This document shows, in pieces, positions 1 through 9,328 of a stretch of 64,000 nt of DNA. The position numbers and the translations under genes were made by a program. Source of the stretch: Microvirga sp. KLBC 81 (lineage in GTDB: Bacteria; Pseudomonadota; Alphaproteobacteria; Rhizobiales; Beijerinckiaceae); NCBI RefSeq assembly GCF_003075415.1, contig NZ_QDAH01000013.1, positions 1 to 64,000 of the forward strand, written 5' to 3'. The notes under the pieces are model-generated. The model did no database searches and was not told the DNA's origin. It was given only the letters and a program-made list of their open reading frames with translations. The first letter of the stretch is position 1. Each line of letters opens with the position of its first letter.

Positions 1-2
1 CC

Positions 3-119
3 CTGAGCCGGGTCGAGCGCGGGCTGGCGGGCCTTCTGCAGGTGGAAGGGCCTGAGAACCCCACCGTGTTCAAGGACTACAATCCGCAGAAGTCGGCCCA
101 GTCGACCAGCGGCCACTGA
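3..119 (+). CDS. C-terminal end of an unidentified protein (5' truncated)
   Basis: The window opens inside a reading frame that ends at TGA 117-119 and encodes about 38 residues, starting LSRVERGLAG and finishing QSTSGH. The frame is open from the window edge and a strong intrinsic terminator follows 17 bases after the stop, which supports a real gene end. The tail is polar and shows no domain I recognise, so no function is assigned. It probably belongs to a transcription unit separate from the downstream pgm because of the terminator. Confidence 0.55.
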   Translation: MSRVERGLAGLLQVEGPENPTVFKDYNPQKSAQSTSGH

Positions 120-135
120 CCGCCGACCTACCGGC

Positions 136-166
136 AAAGGCCCGGGCAGAAGCCCGGGCCTTTTTT
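136..166 (+). terminator. Rho-independent terminator
   Basis: Perfect 9-bp GC stem, GGCCCGGGC at 139-147 and GCCCGGGCC at 152-160, with a 4-base loop (AGAA), followed at once by six T residues. Flanking AAA/TTT can extend the stem. It ends the partial gene upstream and isolates pgm. Confidence 0.93.
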
Positions 167-263
167 GTTGACCGTGCGTGAGGAAATGCCCTGTTCACCG
201 GCCACCATAGGATCTTCATCTCACCTTCATCTTGGCAGTGGCATCTCACGGCAACGACCCTAA

Positions 264-1982
<1,719 letters not shown>

Positions 1983-2009
1983 AACCTCTGATGGCCTTCC
2001 CTTGGGCGA

Positions 2010-2423
2010 TCAATAGGTCTCCCAAAGGCCCGGTGTTGCCAGCTCCAGCACGTGTCCATCCGGATCGTGGAAATAGATGCTTGTGCCACCGCGCGGCCAG
2101 GTGACCTTGCTGGCAATCGGAATGTCGCGTGCGCTCAGTCTCTCTTCCCACGCGACAAGTTCTTCGCCTGAGATGGCAAAGCCGATATGGAGCGGCCCCT
2201 GCCCATCGTGACCGGGGATCGTGCCTCCCGGTGTCGTCATGTCCTGAGCCGATGCCCCGCGTAGGAAGAGAAGCAGCACGCTCCTTCCACCGACATCGAA
2301 GGCACACATGCGCTGGTTCTCGAACAGGAGCGGCAATCCAAGATCGCCTTCATAGAAAGCTCGCGCTCGTATCAGGTCGTCCACGTAGAGGGCGGTTTCG
2401 AGAACGGAATTCACCCGGGTCAT
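2010..2423 (-). CDS. VOC (glyoxalase/bleomycin resistance) family protein
   Basis: A 137-aa single vicinal-oxygen-chelate protein starting MTRVNSVLETALYVDD at the ATG at 2423; a TTG at 2441 would add six residues. The paired beta-alpha-beta-beta-beta modules are recognisable: an N-terminal ALYVDDLIRARAFYEGDLGL unit, then HIGFAISGEELVAWEERL, and the C-terminal YFHDPDGHVLELATPG with the typical metal-ligand Glu. This layout is that of glyoxalase-like or dioxygenase-like proteins. The substrate cannot be read from the sequence, and lactoylglutathione lyase, a resistance protein and an uncharacterised VOC enzyme all remain possible. It is convergent with pgm, 27 bp apart. Confidence 0.85.
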   Translation of the reverse strand: MTRVNSVLETALYVDDLIRARAFYEGDLGLPLLFENQRMCAFDVGGRSVLLLFLRGASAQDMTTPGGTIPGHDGQGPLHIGFAISGEELVAWEERLSARDIPIASKVTWPRGGTSIYFHDPDGHVLELATPGLWETY

Positions 2424-2547
2424 CGGCAGCTCGCAAAGCAATATTGCATCAATTTTGATCGGTTTATCTTAAGGCGCTCCCGCTCTCCCTTACAGGTCCG
2501 CCTTTTTCATAGGCGAAAAAATGGGCAGCTTTGCTGACCTTTTAATC

Positions 2548-2576
2548 TTGCGAACTTAATGAGCAGCTCTTAGTTA
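2548..2576 (+). promoter_or_regulatory. Candidate sigma-70 promoter of the MmgR-like sRNA
   Basis: A -35-like TTGCGA at 2548-2553 and a -10-like TAGTTA at 2571-2576 are separated by exactly 17 bases. This would place the transcription start near 2583, just upstream of the structured sRNA. Read by eye only. Confidence 0.45.
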
Positions 2577-2582
2577 TTGCAG

Positions 2583-2672
2583 TGCAGCACGGCGATTGGC
2601 GTCGCAGTGCAGCTGCCCTTCTTGGGCGTTTCCTCCCTAAACTTCGGGCCGCTGTCACCAGCGGCCTTTTTT
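2583..2672 (+). ncRNA. mmgR: Candidate alpha-r8 / MmgR-type trans-acting small RNA
   Basis: No plus-strand coding gene precedes this stretch, yet it ends in a textbook intrinsic terminator. It carries a small hairpin (GCCC 2615-2618 with GGGC 2624-2627), then the single-stranded decamer TTTCCTCCCT at 2629-2638, then the terminator. That decamer between two hairpins is the hallmark I recall for the MmgR/alpha-r8 sRNA family of Alphaproteobacteria, an Hfq-linked RNA that limits polyhydroxybutyrate accumulation in Sinorhizobium. The motif is complementary to Shine-Dalgarno sequences, so it probably blocks translation of its targets. The predicted length of about 75-90 nt fits the family. The 5' end is inferred from a promoter-like sequence and is not exact. 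Confidence 0.72.
2647..2672 (+). terminator. Rho-independent terminator of the sRNA
   Basis: 8-bp stem GGCCGCTG (2647-2654) with CAGCGGCC (2659-2666), loop TCAC, then six T. It is the 3' module of the MmgR-like RNA. Confidence 0.9.
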
Positions 2673-2767
2673 CTTGGGTTCAGAACGGGTTGAGGCCGGA
2701 GGTCTCACCTCAGGAACCTCGTGCACTCCCGGTGGTTTCCCCATCAAGAGAGTCCGGGAGAGTTTCG

Positions 2768-3148
2768 ATGTCCACCCGTTCAGACAACCCCAATCACAGA
2801 GACATTCCGCGCACGCACACCATCAAGCCTATGGATGCACCGCCCATGAATGCGGGCTCGACCTCGGCGCAGCTGAAGGGCGACATCAACAGCGGGCGCA
2901 CGGGTGACAAAAACGAGGTTTTCGATCCCGGATTGTCGCCGCTGGGCACCGACGACGAGGCTGGAGGTGTTTCACCGAGTTCGGATCAGGTCGATCTCGC
3001 GCGCCACCAGGAAAGCGTGGCCCGCTGGCAGAACGGCAACGACAGGGACAGCTACGCCCACCAGCACTCGCGCAAGGCGCTTTATGCCTATGTGGGCTTC
3101 ATCGCCCTCGTTCTCGTGCTCTTTGCCGGCGCCTTCTCGATGTTCTGA
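2768..3148 (+). CDS. Small membrane-anchored hypothetical protein
   Basis: A 126-aa protein from the ATG at 2768 (MSTRSDNPNHRDIPRTH). The first 95 or so residues are polar and rich in Gly, Ser, Asp and Pro, likely disordered. Residues about 105-124 (YAYVGFIALVLVLFAGAFSMF) form one transmembrane helix ending at the C-terminus, a tail-anchor arrangement with the polar part probably cytoplasmic. I know no function. Its 3' end overlaps the convergent LacI regulator gene by 61 bp. The frame stays open upstream to 2582, but that extension would run through the sRNA terminator, so the ATG at 2768 is preferred. Confidence 0.65.
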   Translation: MSTRSDNPNHRDIPRTHTIKPMDAPPMNAGSTSAQLKGDINSGRTGDKNEVFDPGLSPLGTDDEAGGVSPSSDQVDLARHQESVARWQNGNDRDSYAHQHSRKALYAYVGFIALVLVLFAGAFSMF

Positions 3149-4206
3149 GGCGGCGCGACGCTGTCGCGGATGATCAGTTCGGTTTCCAGTCGAATGCGCT
3201 TGGGCGACGGGCGCCCCTGCAGGAGATCGATGAGGACGGCGGCTGCCGCCTGCCCCAATTCCCGCCGCGGCTGATGAATTGTGGTCAACGCAGGTTCAGC
3301 CACGGCTGCGAATTCGATGTCGTCGAAGCCAGCCACCGAGATATCTTCGGGAACCCTCAGCCCTGCTGACAGCAACGTGCGCATCAAACCGATCGCCATC
3401 TCATCGCTGGTGCAGAACACGGCTGTCGGGCGCGTTGCCCGCGCCACCAGATCCCGCCCGGCCTTGATGCCGGATTCGATGGTGTAGTCGCCTGGGAGAA
3501 CAAGCGTGGGATCGAAGGGCAGGTCCGCTGCCTTCAAGCCGTCCTGATACCCGAGGAAGCGCTCTTTCTCGAGGATATTACTGGAGGGGCCGCTGAGATA
3601 AGCGATGCTGCGATGACCGAGTGACGAGAGATGCTGCGTCATGCGGCTTGCGGCGGCGCGGTTGTCGATCTCGATCTGTGGAATGTCGGCTGATGGAATG
3701 GCCTCGCAGAGTGCCACGAGCGGAATGCCGGTCTTGGCGGGCACTCCCGTTCCCTCCCGGGTCTGGCCGAACAGATGACCGTTGAGGAGAATCGCGCCAT
3801 CGACGCGCCCCGCCGCAGTGAAGGCTGCGAAATGCGCCTCCTTCTCGGGTGAGCCGTCGAGATCGCTGATGATCATGCCATAGCCTGCCTCGAACAGCCT
3901 CTCCTCGATGCCGCGCAGGATCTTGGAGAAGAACGTGTTCGACAGGTCCGGCAGGACGACGAGCACCATATAGGTTTTTTGCGAACGGAGTGAGCGTGCG
4001 GCGGGATTGGGCACGTAGCCGGTCTTGGCGATGGCCTCCAGAACGCGGGCGCGCGCCTCCGGCGACACCCGTTCCGGCGTGGCCAGCGCCCGGCTCACCG
4101 TGGCAGTGGAGACATCGGCAAGCTTGGCCACATCCTGGATACGCACGGCGCGGTGGCTTGCGGCGCCGTCCTCTTCCTGTCTGTCTGAGGCTCCGCTCTC
4201 GTCCAT
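3088..4206 (-). CDS. LacI-family transcriptional regulator of the sugar ABC operon
   Basis: A 372-aa repressor. The N-terminal helix-turn-helix with hinge (VRIQDVAKLADVSTATVSRA through NPAARSLRSQ) spans residues 22-75 after a polar extension of about 20 aa. A periplasmic-binding-like sensor domain follows (MVLVVLPDLSNTFFSKILRG; CTSDEMAIGLM; SVAGFDDIEFA; TTIHQPRRELG). The gene is divergent from the sugar transporter operon, and the 259-bp gap between them holds a LacI-type palindrome, so it is very likely the local sugar-responsive regulator. The inducer is unknown. The last 61 bp overlap the convergent small membrane protein gene. Confidence 0.92.
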   Translation of the reverse strand: MDESGASDRQEEDGAASHRAVRIQDVAKLADVSTATVSRALATPERVSPEARARVLEAIAKTGYVPNPAARSLRSQKTYMVLVVLPDLSNTFFSKILRGIEERLFEAGYGMIISDLDGSPEKEAHFAAFTAAGRVDGAILLNGHLFGQTREGTGVPAKTGIPLVALCEAIPSADIPQIEIDNRAAASRMTQHLSSLGHRSIAYLSGPSSNILEKERFLGYQDGLKAADLPFDPTLVLPGDYTIESGIKAGRDLVARATRPTAVFCTSDEMAIGLMRTLLSAGLRVPEDISVAGFDDIEFAAVAEPALTTIHQPRRELGQAAAAVLIDLLQGRPSPKRIRLETELIIRDSVAPPQNIEKAPAKSTRTRAMKPT

Positions 4207-4223
4207 GAGGCTCCCCTACCTTT

Positions 4224-4240
4224 GTTCTGTTTGACAGAAC
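4224..4240. promoter_or_regulatory. Inverted repeat upstream of the LacI regulator gene
   Basis: GTTCTGTTTGACAGAAC: perfect 6-bp arms (GTTCTG/CAGAAC) around a 5-base centre, starting 17 bp upstream of the repressor start codon. It is a candidate autoregulatory operator but does not match the LacI consensus at 4263. Confidence 0.4.
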
Positions 4241-4262
4241 CTTTCATTGCGGTAAAGTTCTG

Positions 4263-4278
4263 ATGTAATCGTTTACAT
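4263..4278. promoter_or_regulatory. LacI-family operator
   Basis: ATGTAATCGTTTACAT, a near-perfect palindrome with a central CG and one mismatch from the TGTAAACGTTTACA-type consensus of the LacI/GalR family. It lies between the divergent regulator and ABC operon, the expected place for control of both. Confidence 0.7.
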
Positions 4279-4465
4279 GACCGCATTGCCAAAGAATGGA
4301 ATGCTCCTAGTTCGAATAAGACAAGTCCCGCCAGAGGACCACATGACAAATCGGAGGAAACGAATGCCAGCACGCGCCACGTCCAGCTGATCGCCACTCC
4401 TTATTGCCTGAACCACCGCTGTCGCAACCGCGCCAGCGAACGGTGTTGCTGACCCGGAGCCGCAC

Positions 4466-5986
4466 ATGGATTCCGTTCTTCGCGCAGAGACCATCTCGAA
4501 ATCCTTCGGGCCGATCGAGGTCCTGAGCGGCATTTCGCTCGATCTCCGGCCCGGCGAAATTCATGCGGTCATCGGCGAGAACGGCGCGGGCAAGTCGACC
4601 CTCATGCGCATTCTCTCCGGGCATCTCGACCCCACGAAGGGCAACCTTTACCTCAACGACCAGCCGATCACCTTTGCTGGCCCGACGGATGCGGAAAGCC
4701 ATGGCATCGTTCTGGTGCACCAGGAGATCCTGCTCGCCGAGGATCTGACGGTTGCGCAGAACCTTTTTCTCGGCCGTGAGATCAGGCGCTTCGGCTTCGT
4801 GGACGACAGGACGATGCGTGAGCGCACGCGCGGCATTCTGACGGAACTCGGCACGAGGATCGACCCGGATCGCGAGGTGCGCCGTCTCTCCATCGCCGAC
4901 CGGCAGCTCGTGCAGATCGCCCGCGCTCTGTTGGTGCCGCACAAGGTCGTGGCCTTCGACGAGCCGACCGCCGTTCTCACGCCTATCGAAGCCGAAAGCC
5001 TCTTCGCCATCATCCGCAAGCTGCGCGAGCATGGCGTGGCGGTACTCTATATCTCCCATCGCCTCAACGAGGTAAAAGCCATCGCCGACCGGGTGACGGT
5101 CTTGCGCGATGGACGACATATCGCAACGCGTGACATCGAAGGCCTCGAACCCCTCGAAATGGCCCGTCTCATGGTCGGGCGCGACATGTCCAAGCTCTAT
5201 CCGGACAAGCCGGCTACCGCCTCCGATCAGGTCATTCTCGCGGTGCGCGACATGGTGGTTCCCGGCTATGTGGAGAATGCCTCTTTCACATTGAAGCGTG
5301 GCGAGATCCTGGGTTTCGGGGGCTTGATCGGCGCAGGCCGCACGGAGCTCTTCGAGGGCCTCGTCGGCCTTCGCCAGAGCCAGGGCACAATCAGCCTCGA
5401 TGGAAAAAGCGTGCATTTCCGTGATGCGCGCGAGGCCATGGCGGCGGGGATCGTCTATCTCTCCGAGGATCGCAAAGGCAAAGGCCTGCTGCTGCAACAG
5501 AACCTGCGCGTCAATCTCTCCCTTGCGGCTCTCGACAAGTTCAGCCGCGGCTCATTCATCGATGTCGGGGCAGAAGAAAAGGCGCTCGACGGCGCGATCA
5601 GGGATTTCGACATCCGCACCCGAAGCCGCGATCTGCTCGCAGGCCAGCTCTCCGGCGGCAATCAGCAGAAGCTTCTGCTCGCCAAGATGATGCTGCTCAA
5701 TCCACGCATCATCATCATCGATGAGCCGACGCGCGGTGTCGATATCGGCACCAAGGAACAGATCTACCGTTTCATCGCGGGGCTCGCCGAGAACGGCCTT
5801 TCTGTCATCGTTATCTCCTCCGAGATGCAGGAACTCATCGGCCTCTGTCATCGTGTGATCGTCATGCGCAACGGACGCGTCGCAGGCGAGGTCGCCCAAG
5901 CCGATCTGTCTGAAGATTCCATTGTTTATCTCGCCACTGGCGTTCATGAAGAAAGGGCGGCAGAAATCGCCGCAGGCCACGCATGA
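4466..5986 (+). CDS. Sugar ABC transporter ATP-binding protein (RbsA/MglA type, two ATPase domains)
   Basis: A 506-aa tandem ABC ATPase that powers uptake of a monosaccharide-type substrate. The first cassette has Walker A GENGAGKST (about residues 37-45) and Walker B VVAFDEPTA. The second has the altered nucleotide loop GGLIGAGRTE, the signature LSGGNQQK and Walker B IIIIDEPTRG. This asymmetry is normal for the carbohydrate uptake transporter-2 (CUT2) family. It overlaps the permease start by 4 bp (ATGA), indicating translational coupling. The first gene of the operon, it is preceded by the LacI-type operator. The substrate cannot be fixed from sequence. Confidence 0.95.
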   Translation: MDSVLRAETISKSFGPIEVLSGISLDLRPGEIHAVIGENGAGKSTLMRILSGHLDPTKGNLYLNDQPITFAGPTDAESHGIVLVHQEILLAEDLTVAQNLFLGREIRRFGFVDDRTMRERTRGILTELGTRIDPDREVRRLSIADRQLVQIARALLVPHKVVAFDEPTAVLTPIEAESLFAIIRKLREHGVAVLYISHRLNEVKAIADRVTVLRDGRHIATRDIEGLEPLEMARLMVGRDMSKLYPDKPATASDQVILAVRDMVVPGYVENASFTLKRGEILGFGGLIGAGRTELFEGLVGLRQSQGTISLDGKSVHFRDAREAMAAGIVYLSEDRKGKGLLLQQNLRVNLSLAALDKFSRGSFIDVGAEEKALDGAIRDFDIRTRSRDLLAGQLSGGNQQKLLLAKMMLLNPRIIIIDEPTRGVDIGTKEQIYRFIAGLAENGLSVIVISSEMQELIGLCHRVIVMRNGRVAGEVAQADLSEDSIVYLATGVHEERAAEIAAGHA

Positions 5987-6981
5987 CCGAAACCGTGCTT
6001 CGCACCGGCGCCGAGAAGCGCAAGCTCAAGATCGACATGCGGGCGCTTTCGCCCTTCATCGCCCTTATCGTGCTGGCGATTGCGGGTGCGCTCATCAATC
6101 CCGACTTCCTGACCGCGTCGAACATTCTCAACGTCGTCACGCGCTCGGCCTTCATCGCCATCATCGCAGTCGGCGCGACCTTCGTGATCGCAGCCGGCGG
6201 CCTCGATCTTTCAGTGGGCTCCATGGCTGCGCTCACGGCGGGCGTCATGATCCTCACTCTCAACTCGCTTGGTGGCGCCGATATGAGCACGCTTGCCATC
6301 GGCATGCTGGCGGCCATCGGCTTAAGCGCCGCGTGCGGTCTCGCCAATGGGCTCATCGTCACGTTCGGGCGCATCGAGCCCTTCATCGTCACGCTCGGCA
6401 CCATGGGCATCTTCCGCTCGCTCGTAGTGTGGCTCGCTGCGGGCGGCACCATCACCATGCGCAACTTCGAGCTGCGCGAACTCTATCGCCCGGTCTATTT
6501 CGGCAGCATCTTCGGCATCCCCGTGCCGATTATCGCCTTCCTGGTCGTCGCCGCCATCGGCGCCTTGATCCTCTATCGCACCTCCTTCGGGCGGCATGTG
6601 GTGGCGCTGGGCTCCAACGAGGATGTGGCGCGCTATTCCGGCGTGCCGATCTGGCGCGTGCGCACCCTCACCTACATCATTCAGGGCATCTGCGTCGGCA
6701 TTGCCGTGCTGGTCTATGTGCCGCGCCTTGGCTCGGCGACCCCAACCACCGGCCTTTTGTGGGAATTGCAGGCGATCACCGCCGTCGTCATCGGCGGCAC
6801 GGCGCTCAAAGGCGGCGTCGGCCGTGTCTGGGGTACGGTCGTCGGCGCGGTGATCCTCGAACTCGTCGCCAACATCATGGTGCTGTCGAACTTCGTCTCC
6901 GAGTTTCTCGTGGGCGCGGTTCAAGGCGCCATTATCATTATCGCCATGCTCGTACAGCGGTCAGTCCACCGCGGGCGATGA
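5983..6981 (+). CDS. Sugar ABC transporter permease (RbsC type)
   Basis: A 332-aa integral membrane protein of the CUT2/RbsC permease family with about eight to ten hydrophobic segments. Typical patterns are AVGATFVIAAGGLDLSVGSM near residues 65-84 and the conserved cytoplasmic loop GGTALKGGVGRVWGTVVGA near 265-285. It forms the membrane channel with the preceding ATPase. The gene overlaps the ATPase gene by 4 bp and is followed 66 bp later by the binding-protein gene. Confidence 0.95.
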   Translation: MTETVLRTGAEKRKLKIDMRALSPFIALIVLAIAGALINPDFLTASNILNVVTRSAFIAIIAVGATFVIAAGGLDLSVGSMAALTAGVMILTLNSLGGADMSTLAIGMLAAIGLSAACGLANGLIVTFGRIEPFIVTLGTMGIFRSLVVWLAAGGTITMRNFELRELYRPVYFGSIFGIPVPIIAFLVVAAIGALILYRTSFGRHVVALGSNEDVARYSGVPIWRVRTLTYIIQGICVGIAVLVYVPRLGSATPTTGLLWELQAITAVVIGGTALKGGVGRVWGTVVGAVILELVANIMVLSNFVSEFLVGAVQGAIIIIAMLVQRSVHRGR

Positions 6982-7047
6982 ACCGGGGTGAAGTCCACCG
7001 GACAAAAGGACGAAGGGCTTGAAACCAAACCCTCGAGGGAGGAACAG

Positions 7048-7998
7048 ATGAAAACAACGTTTCTGAAAATCGCCGTTGCAGCCGGTCTCATGGCCGGTGT
7101 CGCGACAGGAGCGATGGCACAGCAGAAGAACGTGACGATCGCGGTCTCGATTCCGGCTGCCACCCACGGCTGGACCGGCGGCGTGGTCTATCACGCGCAG
7201 GAAACCGCCAAGCAGCTCGAGAAGGGCTATCCGGGCCTCAAGGTGATCGTGAAGACGTCGCCCGATGGCGCAGCCCAGGCGAACGCCCTTGACGACCTGA
7301 TGGCTCAGAAAGTCGACGCTCTCGTGGTCCTGCCCTTCAACTCGGACGAGCTGACGAATCCGGTCCGCGAAGTGAAGAAGCGCGGCACGTTCGTGACGGT
7401 CGTCGACCGTGGCCTGAAGGACCCGTCGATCCAGGACATCTATGTCGCCGGCAACAACCCTGAATTCGGCCGCGTGGCGGGCAAGTATTTCGTCGAAAAC
7501 CTGAAGCAGGGCAACGTCGTCGTGTTCCGCGGCATTCCCACCGTGATTGACGAGGAGCGCGTGTCCAACTTCGAGAAGGCCCTCGAAGGCTCGGGCGTGA
7601 AGGTGATCGACAAGCAATACGCCAACTGGAACCGCGACGACGCCTTCAAGGTGATGCAGGACTTCCTCTCCAAGCATCCCAAGATCGACGCCGTGTGGGC
7701 GTCCGACGACGACATGGCGCTCGGCGTCATGGAGGCGATCCGTCAGGCCAAACGCGAGGACATCAAGTTCGTTCTCGGCGGCGCCGGCATGAAGGACATG
7801 ATCAAGAAGGTGATGGACGGCGACAAGATGAGCCCCGCCAACGTGTCCTATCCGCCGTCGATGATCTCCACTGCCATGGGCGTGACCGCAGCGCACTTCT
7901 ACACCAACGCGCCCATGCGCGGTACCTACACGCTGAACGCCCAGCTGATCACGAAGGACAACGCCAAGGAGCATTACTTCCCCGACTCGCCGTTCTAA
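7048..7998 (+). CDS. Sugar ABC transporter periplasmic binding protein (RbsB type)
   Basis: A 316-aa binding protein of the Peripla_BP_4 (ribose/xylose-like) family. A Sec signal peptide covers residues 1-24 (MKTTFLKIAVAAGLMAGVAT...AMA). The mature part starts with NVTIAVSIPAATHGWTGGV, followed by VVLPFNSDELTNPV, VDRGLKDPSI and VWASDDDMALGVMEAI, the usual ligand-cleft segments. The ATG at 7048 was chosen because GAGGGAGGA lies 4-12 bases upstream and the signal peptide starts there; the longer open frame from 6988 lacks both. A structured palindromic element follows directly and may limit transcription into the enzyme genes. Confidence 0.94.
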   Translation: MKTTFLKIAVAAGLMAGVATGAMAQQKNVTIAVSIPAATHGWTGGVVYHAQETAKQLEKGYPGLKVIVKTSPDGAAQANALDDLMAQKVDALVVLPFNSDELTNPVREVKKRGTFVTVVDRGLKDPSIQDIYVAGNNPEFGRVAGKYFVENLKQGNVVVFRGIPTVIDEERVSNFEKALEGSGVKVIDKQYANWNRDDAFKVMQDFLSKHPKIDAVWASDDDMALGVMEAIRQAKREDIKFVLGGAGMKDMIKKVMDGDKMSPANVSYPPSMISTAMGVTAAHFYTNAPMRGTYTLNAQLITKDNAKEHYFPDSPF

Positions 7999-8017
7999 TC
8001 GGCTGCACACTCCTGTT

Positions 8018-8098
8018 CCCTCCCCACCCATCTCGGGTGTTCCCGAGATGGGCTCAGGTAAAAGCAAGTCGGGAACACCCGACTTGTCCCGGGGAGGG
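8018..8098. repeat. Palindromic element predicted to fold as a three-way junction
   Basis: Outer arms CCCTCCCC (8018-8025) and GGGGAGGG (8091-8098) enclose two perfect hairpins: CCCATCTCGGG/CCCGAGATGGG (8027-8037, 8042-8052) and CAAGTCGGG/CCCGACTTG (8065-8073, 8078-8086). A degenerate one-hairpin relative is at 57453-57506, sharing the stretch CAAGTCGGGAACACCCGA. It looks like a dispersed repeat of the RIME/REP kind that separates the binding-protein gene from the enzymes downstream. Confidence 0.75.
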
Positions 8099-8211
8099 AT
8101 CGAGGGTGAGGGTCGTTCAGTCAGAGCGCTCCACTCCGTTATGGAAGCGCGAGACTACTACAGCGCCTAACCTGTCGAACCTTCACCCAGTCGAACCACC
8201 CCCACCTCCAT

Positions 8212-8234
8212 CTCCTCCCCGCAAGGGGGAGGAG
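8212..8234. repeat. Short C/G-rich palindromic repeat
   Basis: CTCCTCCCC (8212-8220) and GGGGAGGAG (8226-8234) around GCAAG. Similar CCCC-GCAA-GGGG type palindromes occur at 47863-47885 and 57233-57244. It sits 18 bases before the start codon of the next gene, within its leader. Confidence 0.55.
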
Positions 8235-8252
8235 AGCATTGGGAGTTCACCC

Positions 8253-9314
8253 ATGAAGACCATGAAGGGCCCGGGCCTCTTCCTCGCCCAGTTCGCAGGC
8301 GACGAGGCGCCGTTCAACTCGCTCTATTCCATCTGCCGCTGGGCCGCCTCCCTTGGCTACAAGGGCGTCCAGATACCCACCTGGGACGCGCGCCTTTTCG
8401 ACCTGAAGAAGGCTGCCGAGTCGGAAGCCTATTGCGACGAAATCCAGGGCGTCGTCCGCTCTCATGGCCTGGAGATCACGGAGCTCTCCACGCATCTTCA
8501 AGGCCAGCTTGTCGCCGTGCATCCGGCCTATGACGAAGCCTTCGACGGCTTTGCGGCACCGGAGGTTCGCGGTAATCCGAAGGTGCGGCAGGCCTGGGCG
8601 GTGGAGCAGATGCTTCATGCGGCCAAGGCCTCAAAGCGCTTGGGGCTCAAAGCAAGCGTCACCTTCCCCGGAGCGCTTGCCTGGCCTTTCATGTACCCTT
8701 GGCCGCAGCGCCCGGCCGGTCTCATCGAGACGGCATTCGAAGAGCTTGGACGCCGCTGGCGGCCCATTCTCGATGCCTACGAGGATGCGGATTGCGACGT
8801 GGCTTACGAGATCCATCCCGGCGAGGACATTCACGACGGCGCAACATTCGAGCGCTTCGTCGATGCTGTGGGCGGGCACAGGCGCGCCTGCATCAATTAC
8901 GATCCGAGCCATTTTCTTCTGCAGCAACTCGACTATGTGGCGTTCATCGATCTCTATCATGAGCGCATCAAGGCATTTCACGCGAAGGACGCCGAGTTCC
9001 ATCCGTCCGGGCGCGTCGGCGTCTATGGCGGGTACGAAAGCTGGATCAACCGCGCGGGCCGCTTCCGTTCGCTGGGTGATGGACAGGTGGATTTCAATGC
9101 CATCTTCTCCAAGCTCGCGCAGTACGATTACGATTCCTGGGCCGTACTGGAATGGGAATGCGCCTTGAAGCATCCGGAGGACGGTGCACGGGAAGGTGCG
9201 GAATTCATCAAGGCCCACATCATCCGCGTGACGGAGAAAGCCTTCGACGATTTCGCGGCTGGCGGGACGGACGAGGCGGCCAATCGCCGCCTTCTCGGCA
9301 TCAACCCGGCTTGA
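8253..9314 (+). CDS. Sugar phosphate isomerase/epimerase (xylose isomerase-like TIM barrel)
   Basis: A 353-aa AP-endonuclease-2/xylose-isomerase-like TIM barrel. Recognisable strands carry metal-ligand residues: YKGVQIPTWDARLFD, VAYEIHPGEDIHDG (Glu), INYDPSHFLLQQ (Asp, His), IKAFHAKDAEF (His, Asp) and WAVLEWECALK (Glu) near the C-terminus. Such enzymes work with a Gfo/Idh/MocA dehydrogenase in catabolism of inositol-like or oxidised sugars, and one follows 14 bp downstream. The exact reaction is unknown. The ATG at 8253 (MKTMKGPGL) is chosen; a second ATG at 8262 is possible. The much longer open frame upstream runs through the repeat region and is not credible. Confidence 0.88.
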   Translation: MKTMKGPGLFLAQFAGDEAPFNSLYSICRWAASLGYKGVQIPTWDARLFDLKKAAESEAYCDEIQGVVRSHGLEITELSTHLQGQLVAVHPAYDEAFDGFAAPEVRGNPKVRQAWAVEQMLHAAKASKRLGLKASVTFPGALAWPFMYPWPQRPAGLIETAFEELGRRWRPILDAYEDADCDVAYEIHPGEDIHDGATFERFVDAVGGHRRACINYDPSHFLLQQLDYVAFIDLYHERIKAFHAKDAEFHPSGRVGVYGGYESWINRAGRFRSLGDGQVDFNAIFSKLAQYDYDSWAVLEWECALKHPEDGAREGAEFIKAHIIRVTEKAFDDFAAGGTDEAANRRLLGINPA

Positions 9315-9328
9315 GGGAGGGGACGCTC

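Noticed and set aside
8018-8234. A CRISPR-like array from the repeated palindromes.
   Set aside because: The units differ in sequence and spacing, and no cas gene is present; they are dispersed palindromes.
7695-8252. A long N-terminal extension of the TIM-barrel isomerase gene in frame with the start of the repeat region.
   Set aside because: The extension overlaps the binding-protein gene and the palindromic element and has no family match; the ATG at 8253 gives the usual family N-terminus.
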